A stretch of 64,000 nt of DNA, from NCBI GenBank assembly GCA_936432065.2, contig OW386291.2, positions 14,609,821-14,673,820 of the forward strand. The letters are read 5' to 3'. Under the pieces are notes generated by a model, which was given only the letters and a program-made list of their open reading frames with translations, was not told the DNA's origin and made no database searches. This document shows positions 57,120-64,000 of the stretch, piece after piece (within the stretch, counting starts at the first letter, position 1; the number at the start of each line of letters is the position of its first letter). The translations under genes were made by a program, and so were the position numbers. The stretch comes from Rutpela maculata (Eukaryota > Arthropoda > Insecta > Coleoptera > Cerambycidae).

Positions 57120-59080
57120 GTAAGGAGATGACTAAGTACACTCCAAGAAATTTCGTACAGTTCTGATTTTTTAAGCTGTTTAATTAAGGTATGAAAATAC
57201 CATGTTTATTGTTTTTTCATTATTTAGTAGTAGTTTACTTGCTGTGAACCAGTTTCGAAAATCTACTGCTTTATTAGCCATATCATGCAGTAAACACTTT
57301 AAGTTATTATTTTTAGTGATTATTGTGATATCATCAGCATATAATATAGAACTACAATTTTCATTTGCGTAAATTAAGTCGTTAATATAAATAATGAACA
57401 ACACCGGTCCCAATACAGATCCCTGTGGTACAACGTGATTGATTGGTAAAAGGTCGGAAATTACTTTATTAAAAATGTACCCTGTCTTCTATTTGACAAA
57501 TAGGATGTTATCATCTTTAAGCTAACCTCATTGAAACCATAGAAATAAAATAGCCATACAAAATATATATATAATAACCATGGAAATGTAAATTATCTAT
57601 AAGGATATCGTGAGAAATACAATCTAAAGATTTACTTAAATCGTTTTTATTTTCGAATCCGTTTACGATGTTGTCTATTAATTACTTCCTCATACAGTAG
57701 AAGTATAGTAACGACAATTTTTTTTTAATTTTGGTTATTCAAATAGGCCTAGAATGTCATGAAACGTCGAGATTTTAAGTTTTACCAAAAAAAAGTTCTG
57801 TTTGTCGTTCTGTCAAATCTGTCTGTCTGTCAGTCTTGTCTGTAACTTTTTTTTGTGCTCACGATTACTCTGGAACCGTTTAAGATATTGACTTGTTTGG
57901 TATTCTAATGAGATCTGGAACTAGATTATATTTATCTTATTCCGTTGAAAGATTGGGGGTAAATTGAGGTAAATGAGGATAGAGAGGTAAATCAAGCAGG
58001 TAAGAATCTATAAAATTGGTATTTAGTATATACAAGAAATGCTAATGAGCCACCCCCATTATTACCCCCACCCTATTACAAAAGGGGCTGAAAAAAATGT
58101 GATTTGGTGTGTGTACAAGAGCCAAAGGCCTCAAAATATTTTTTTCACTTCATCCATCCCCTCTCCCCACTACCACCCCCTATCACTACTCCCACCGCAC
58201 TACCGATGTGGTATATCGTTTTATGGGTTTTTGGGGTAGACGGTTTCAAATATTATATAATTAAAGCTCCATAAACAATTATTTCGACATACAAAATTTT
58301 TTCGTTGTGAGAGACTTGGAAAGCAAATCTAGATGTGAAACTAGTGATTTCTTGGGCAGTGGTTTTTTAAAACAGCTGGAGAAGTTGAGCGAAATCATAC
58401 TGACTATCAATTAACAGGGCGTTTTCTTCTAAGTATTCACAGATTTGTTTTTTCAGAAGAATTTCGAAAATTTTTGAAATTACTGGTAGTAATGATATTG
58501 GTCGGTAGTTTACTGGGTCGTCTGCTGAACCTCTTTTATATATAGGTATTAGTTTAGCAATTTTAAAGCAATCTAGATGTGTATCCTCTCTAAAATTCCC
58601 TCTATGTTAAATAATTTTGTTAAGGGTATAATTAGAGTAACCTTGACGTATTTAATTATTTTATAGTTCATATCATAAACATCTTTGCTACCATTATTTT
58701 TCAGTTCATTTAAGATTTTTCTTACCTCAATAAATCCTACTTCTCTGAATTTAAATGTGTTCATCTGTGTTTTGTATGGTTAGGTAGTGTTGTGATGTAT
58801 GATTTATATCAGGTAGCTGTTTGATAATATTTTCTGCAACCTCTACATAATAATTATTCAAATGTTGCATTAAGAGTAGTTTTTATATTTTTATTATGCC
58901 TGTTTATGTTGTCGTTAATAACGCTCCACATACCCCTTTGGACAATTCCGCAATTTTTAATATAACGTGCCTTTACTTCTGTTTTTACATAGGGTAACTC
59001 TGTCTCATATTATTTCTTGTTGAATCAAGCCGCAGGGTCTGCTTTTTTTTAATTTTTAGTAGTAGTCTTAAATGCTCCCA
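57120..59080 (-). pseudogene. LINE reverse transcriptase fragment (Jockey/I-like), interrupted by copy F
   Basis: Minus-strand pieces in order: a linker with LNELKNNGSKDVYDMNYKII (58700), AKLIPIYKRGSADDPVNYRP (about 58555), KIFEILLKKQICEYLEENAL (about 58470), then the insertion 57681-58368. It resumes with SLDCISHDI (motif A), VPQGSVLGPVLFIIYINDL (motif B, about 57430) and SSILYADDITIIT (motif C, about 57350). Several frameshifts. Different from the LINEs at 47340 and 59097. Confidence 0.8.
57681..58368 (-). repeat. TACTTCCAC-family element, copy F (reverse, full length)
   Basis: Inverse of copy B: starts ATTACTTCC with the imperfect end TCATACAGTAGAAGTA, contains GTCATGAAACGTCGAGATTT and the CTGTC microsatellite, and ends TTGGGCAGTGGTTTT. 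Inserted in the LINE at 57120-59080. Confidence 0.85.
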
Positions 59081-59090
59081 CAGGCTATTA

Positions 59091-62000
59091 GTCCCTAATT
59101 GCCCTAATTGCGAAAGGGGAGGGCATTGCGCCGACTCGCTAGACTGCCCCATACTGGCAGAAGCGATAAGGAAGTCGAGGCGAACGCGGGAGGAAAACCC
59201 GGCGCATTCGCCAGAATAAGGCAAGCAAACCTGAATAGATGCCGGGCCGCTCAGGATCTGGTCTGGGCCACAGGGAAACGGAAGGGGGAAGAACCCATCT
59301 CTCCAGGAGTACTGGAACGCCAGAAAAAACCTTAGAGAGGCAATTAAAAGATCAAAGAGAGAGAGGTGGAGGGAATTATGAGACACTGTGGATGGAGATG
59401 TCTGGGGAGATGGCTACAAGATAGCGACTCGACAGATCAGAAATCCCCCCCCTGCCTTGCCGGCAGAGAAAGTGGCGGAAGTCGTGGCTGCCCCATTTCC
59501 AGAAAGGGATATAGTCAGATGGAGAGCGGTAGAAGTGGATGTGGTCCCCCCACTCACGGAGGAGGAGATGGAGGCAGCATGTGCCAGACTTAAAAGTGGA
59601 AAAGTTTCAGGTTTAGACGAGATTCCGCCTGAAATAGTCAAGCTAGTTGCAGAAGAATACCCGGGAGACATCTTAAGAGTAATGAATCGTGCCCTAGAGA
59701 GTGGGGATTTCCCGAGCAGATGGAGGAAGGCCATAGTCGTCCTGATCCGGAAAGGGAACAAGCCGCCGGAGGACCCGTCATCCCACCGACCGCTACGTTT
59801 ACTTGACGCGATGGGCAAGCTCCTCGAGTATCTGATACTGGGGAGATTAGAGAAGGAGATAGCCAAGAAGGTTGGCTTATCTGAAAGCCAGTTCGGTTTT
59901 CGGAAAGGACGATCAACGGTAGGAGCCATTAGGCTGCTAAAGGAAACGGCAGAGGAAGCTCTAGCCACGAAAGAGATATGTGCTGCTTGATGTCAAAAAC
60001 GCGTTTAACACAGCGAGATAGGAGATGATTGTCGGGAAGATGCAGAGCTTGGGGGTAGTTCCGTACCTCGTCAGGGTGATGATGAGCTACTTCCAAGACA
60101 GGATGATCGGATTCGAATCAGAGGGAGAGATAGCCTGGAAAAGCATCACGTGTGGGGTTCCACAAGGGTCGGTGCTCGGTCCGACCTTGTGGAATGTGAT
60201 GTTTGACGATATATTTCGATTACCTTGGGAGGAGGGTGTAAAGGTCATCGGGTATGCCGACGACTTGGCCATAACGGTGACTGGAAGGTGGACTGTCCAA
60301 ATAATGGAAGCAGCCAACGAGGCCATCAGAAATATTGAGAGGTGGCTAGAAAGAATGCAGTTCGAGCTAGCTGCCGGGAAAATGGAGCTCCTGGTTATCA
60401 CGAGGAAAAGAAATCTTCCACCCATGAAAGTCAGGGTGGGCCAGGTGGAGATATCCTCAGGGAACCACCTGAAATACCTAGGGGTTTGGCTGGACTCCAA
60501 GCTGAACTTCGGTGTCCATGCCACAAAGACGGCCGAGAAGGCGGGAAAAGCAGCCACAGCCATTGGGAGGCTTGTGGCCAATATGCACGGACCAAGAGCG
60601 AGCAAGAGGAGACTGCTGTGCAGTGTCGTGCACTCTATCCTCTTGTATGCAGCTCCAGTCTGGGAAAGTGCGATGGAGGTGGATAGGACGAGAGGGAGGA
60701 TGGCTAGGATCCAGCGATGTGCCGCACTAAAGGTATGCAGTGCATACAAAACGATTTCGTACGAGGTGGCGTTGGTAGTGGCGGGATCCCCCCTTTGGAT
60801 CTGATGATCAAAGAACGGGTGGAAATCTTTGAAGGAACCGGGAAGGTAGAGGCCAGGGACAGGTTGTTTGAGAGATGGCAGAGGCGGTGGGACACTGTAG
60901 ACAAGGGAAGGTGGACGAGACGCCTCATCTCGAACATCAGAGAGTGGATGGAACGGAGGCATGGTGAGGTAGGCTATTACCTCACCCAAGCCCTGAGCGG
61001 TCATGGGTGCTCCATGGAGTACTTATAGGATATTGGTAAGACTGACAGCAGAGAGTGCGCATACTGTGGAGAGGTCGACGACGTGGAGCACACCGTGTTC
61101 GCATGCAACAGATGGAGAGAAGAGAGACGAGACGGTGGGGCATCATTATTGTCTCCAGAAGATATGGTAGGGAGGATGTTAGAAACGGAAGAGAACTGGA
61201 GAAGGGGGGAGGAGTCAATAACCCGCATTATCAAAAAGAAGGAAGAGGAGGAAAGAGAGATGGGATTGAACCCATGGAGAAACGCCAATTAACACCGACA
61301 ATCTTAAATGACCTGTGGGTCCGATGAAAAGCGAAAGCAGTCCCAGGCCAACAGGATACACTGAAGAGATGGAGGGGTTTTAGCTGGTTGGAGTCCAGCA
61401 CTACCCGTTCGCGATAGACTCTAAGCGACGGGTGTCCATGAGGATTTCCCCTCTCACGAAAAAAAAAAAGGCTATTAGTCCCTTGAGGTAAACCAGAAAA
61501 AAGCGAAAAGCCCAAAAGTTTTGCGATGCCCTCAAGACATCTTCCCCCCGTTTTCGAGGGCGGGGAATACGGTGGTGACAATATTTTCCGATCTATCCTC
61601 CAACAACTACCGCTAAACAGGAAATACCATCCCATTTTCCGATTTTCCGGTGCTAGACATTTTTTATCGGAAAATTTGATTAAGAAAGTTGTTCAGAATT
61701 GTCCAAAAACCCTAAATCCAAAATTGAATCAAAGTTAAAAAAACATTGAAATTTTGTTTAAAATATTGCCCAAATCCGAAAATATCATTTAAATGTGTTT
61801 TATTTATTTAAAAAATTCATGACAATTTTATTTGAAATTAATTTTTAAGTTCAGATAGTAATTAGTAGTCGTTTTTATATTCTTTAAATTTACCAATTTT
61901 TTTAATTTTTAATTTTTTTTTAGATGAAATATTGGATTTTGGGGTTTTGGACAATTCTGAACAACTTTCATTAATAAAATTTTCAGATAAAAAAATGCCT

Positions 62001-62171
62001 AGCAACTGAAAATTAGGAAAAGGGGTGGTTTGTACGGTCTAGGGCTAGTGGTTGGACGGTAGGTCGGAAAAATATTGTCACCATCGTGTTCCCCGCCCTC
62101 GAAAATGGGGGGGTACATGTCTTGCGGTCCAGTCGCAGAACTTTTGGGGTAAAAGCTTTACCTCAAGGGAC
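59091..62171. mobile_element. TA-flanked foldback MITE containing a LINE
   Basis: TIR GTCCCTTGAGGTAAA (left end 59091, continued at 61478 after the LINE) and inverse TTTACCTCAAGGGAC ending at 62171, with TA on each side. The arms (61478-61725 and about 61925-62171) are about 250 bp and include TTTTCGAGGGCGGGGAA and GACAATATTTTCCGA. Without the LINE the element is about 0.7 kb. Confidence 0.85.
59097..61469 (+). pseudogene. 5'-truncated R1-like LINE with RT and CCHC end
   Basis: GC-richer than its surroundings. Open pieces: 59388-59990 (LKSGKVSGLDEIPPEIVKL, palm start), then after a frameshift (about 59987) and a TAG stop at 60019-60021 in TAR*EM, 60025-60804 with CGVPQGSVLGPTLWNVMFDD (motif B), VIGYADDLAITVTG (motif C) and LKYLGVWLDSKLNF. 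Another frameshift at about 60795 leads to 60717-61028 and a C-terminal zinc-knuckle-like CAYCGEVDDVEHTVFACNRW in the 61040-61290 segment. An A-run at 61460-61469 ends the element. The target duplication GGCTATTAGTCCCT (14 bp) is at 59083-59096 and 61470-61483. Composition and few lesions suggest recent insertion. Confidence 0.9.
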
Positions 62172-63240
62172 TATATGCAGTTTTTCGTTATTCCACTTTA
62201 TTTTATGTATGGGTTTGTTGTTTTTCCTCAAATTACTTTAAAACCATAGAAAATGCGACATTTAAATCGCGCACTAGAAGATCCATATATTTGTTAGGTT
62301 TATAATTGAAGTCTATAAATATCCTGTATCTATAAAAACATCTATAAATATAAACAGCATTTCTATTTCTCCTATTCTATATTTTAAATAATAATTGATG
62401 CCCAGCTATTATTAAACCTGATTTATAAATTCAAACTGTATTAGGTTGCAGTCGAGTTTTCCCTATGGATGAAATACACTCACTGCCCCATTAAAATTTA
62501 CCAGAGATGTCACATCACAACTAACTCTGTTTAATCTTTTGAACTATAACAAAGCGTTTGTGTCTCTATCAACTATTCAGAAGCGAAATTGACTATTTAT
62601 CACAGTTCACACTCTCATTCCTGTAACTGCAATGATGTTTTGATCCCTTTATCAAATATGCAATTAATTCAGTGCTGACAATACCAGACGTGGATAATTA
62701 ATATTTTACTATTTTTACTGATTAATTTTCAAGGTATTTAGATCATCGCTGAAAACCGCAACCTAAGTAAGAGCAAACCTATTAGCCAGGTGAATCAGCT
62801 GTCTAAATAGAGCAATGCAGTTTTGTTTATTCTCGATGAATCGACAGAAACGGGAGGTTGTAATGTGACTCTTTCAAATAACGTAACGTAACACATTGGC
62901 TGCGTTTCCACAACGCCGTGAAGGAGGTACTGAAAGACCGGCTACTCTTATTTGATGTCGGAGATGAAGACCAAGGAGCCTTCAATGTGAGGGGAGAATA
63001 AATGAATTATAAATACATCTTTCTGACTGTAAGACTGCATAAGTCTGCGGTTGCAGTCGAAAGTGACCTCAATTGCTCGGATTAGGAAGGTATCCGAAAG
63101 TTTGGTCATCGCTGACAATCCAGGTCAATCTGCAACACTGTCGAGCGACAGTGGCCACCATATGCAGCGCCCTCGACAATGGACTAAACATTATATTTCT
63201 CGGATAATTGAGTCTAAGGTTACTCATGGAGTATGGAATT
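62172..63240. other. No gene recognised
   Basis: AT-rich; no coding or repeat structure I can support. Confidence 0.4.
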
Positions 63241-64000
63241 AGCAGGAGGGTGGTCAAAAACCACAGCACTTAGGCCCCATTGTACATCCTCCCTCTAGGC
63301 AGACACTCACCTAGGCCTTCAACCAACCTAATCTTTCGAAGTAGGTGGTGATGTTGAACAGTCACAGAATACGTGTTGAACCGTCTCATCTTCTTGTTCA
63401 CAACCTCTGCAAAGAGGTGTTTCGCTTAATCTCATATTGTATAGATGTTTCCTTAGCGGACAGGGTCCAGTCTGGATTCCTGTTATAAAACGTAGATTCC
63501 TTCTGGTCATTGCCAGGTAGTCCATTGCTGTTTTCTTGTTGGGATACATGAGTAGTTCCCTAGCAAGCTGACAGCTGCTTGTTTCATTCCACAGCTTCTT
63601 AAATTCGTTGTGGGTGTTCTCCTTAATTAATTGTATTGTCGCCGTAATCGGTAACAGACTGGCCGAGCCTGGTGCAAAGATAAGTTGGGCTGCTGCCTTC
63701 TTGGCAAGTTTGTCGGCTTTTTTGTTGCCACTGCACTGTGCGTGTCTTTTCACCCAGCATACCGAGATGTTGTTCGTGCTGGAAACACTCACAAGTGCTT
63801 GATGACATTCCCATACTGCTCCTGTGGTTATTTTGTAACTTCTCAGGGCTAGTAGTGATTGTCTGTGTAGATCCTGATTGTTTTGCCCGTAGTTTGTCTG
63901 CGTACAATCTCTTTTGCGACTATGGTTATGCCCGCCAGTTCAGTTTGTACTATGCTAGCTCGCTCATCCATAGTCCATTTGTATTGGATTTGCAGGCTTC
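63241..64000 (-). pseudogene. LINE 3' end with RNase H domain (runs off the window)
   Basis: Minus-strand pieces, from the window edge: ERASIVQTELAGITIVAKEI and KTIRIYTDN (start of RNase H, about 63960-63860). A frameshift leads to the frame 63792-63328 with ISVCWVKRHAQCSGNKKADK and LAKKAA, the RNase H end (W..H....GN..AD.LA). It then has TGPCPLRKHLYNMRLSETPL and CRGCEQEDETVQHVFCDC, the usual CCHC end of RNase H-bearing I-clade LINEs. Reading is broken once in the RNase H. The rest of the element lies beyond 64000. Confidence 0.8.

Noticed and set aside
60087..61004. 305-aa minus-strand open frame
   Set aside because: Antisense shadow of the R1-like LINE ORF, which carries the RT motifs.

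Overview
The window looks like repeat-rich nuclear DNA from an arthropod, most likely an insect with a large genome (inferred). It is AT-rich, has spliceosomal introns, and is dominated by nested, mostly dead transposable elements: Crypton, hAT, Tc1/mariner/pogo, several non-LTR retrotransposons, a Penelope-like element and many TIR or foldback elements. There are no operons, bacterial genes, rRNA genes or CRISPR arrays. Only one host-type gene fragment is convincing: two minus-strand exons at 15222-15560 and 17606-17876 whose splice phases match. A decayed proteasome beta-1-like pseudogene lies at 52415-52760.

Layout. 1-3.8 kb: no recognisable gene. 3.8-4.9 kb: 3' fragment of a LINE. 5.2-6.4 kb: Crypton-type tyrosine recombinase with one 54-bp intron and one frameshift. 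6.8-14.8 kb: copies of a family with TACTTCCAC ends, plus a nest of TIR elements (8203-13453 holds 8336-12494, which holds a foldback at 10716-11625, which holds a hAT MITE at 10929-11171). 15.2-17.9 kb: host exons with a palindromic mariner-like element in the intron. 18.1-21.1 kb: long inverted repeat with two nested hAT elements and a 122-bp tandem array. 24-31.5 kb: TIR elements with transposase remnants. 31.8-34 kb: remnant of an XPG/FEN1-like protein, then a mariner-like transposase fragment.

36.5-44.7 kb: an 8.2-kb long-TIR element carrying a broken RNase H-fold (hAT/Kolobok-like) transposase gene. Its last exon is split by a 4.3-kb inverted array of 480-bp units. Every complete unit carries an intact type I hammerhead ribozyme motif (eight copies: four minus, then four plus). 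The array is flanked by a 13-bp target duplication, which fits the animal 'retrozyme' class of circular-RNA retroelements. This is the most interesting structure in the window.

45.3-52.1 kb: a four-level nest. A Penelope-like element (RT plus GIY-YIG) is split by a 5.6-kb TIR element, which contains a LINE, which is split by a 1.86-kb TIR element encoding an XPG/FEN1-like nuclease with a Cys-rich tail. Re-joining the flanks across each insertion restores the reading frame.

53.3-56.2 kb: an apparently intact pogo-family transposon with a 658-aa DD35D transposase, 25-bp TIRs and TA target duplications. 57-62.2 kb: a Jockey/I-like LINE fragment and a TA-flanked MITE containing a 5'-truncated R1-like LINE with a 14-bp target duplication. 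63.2-64 kb: a minus-strand LINE 3' end with an RNase H domain.
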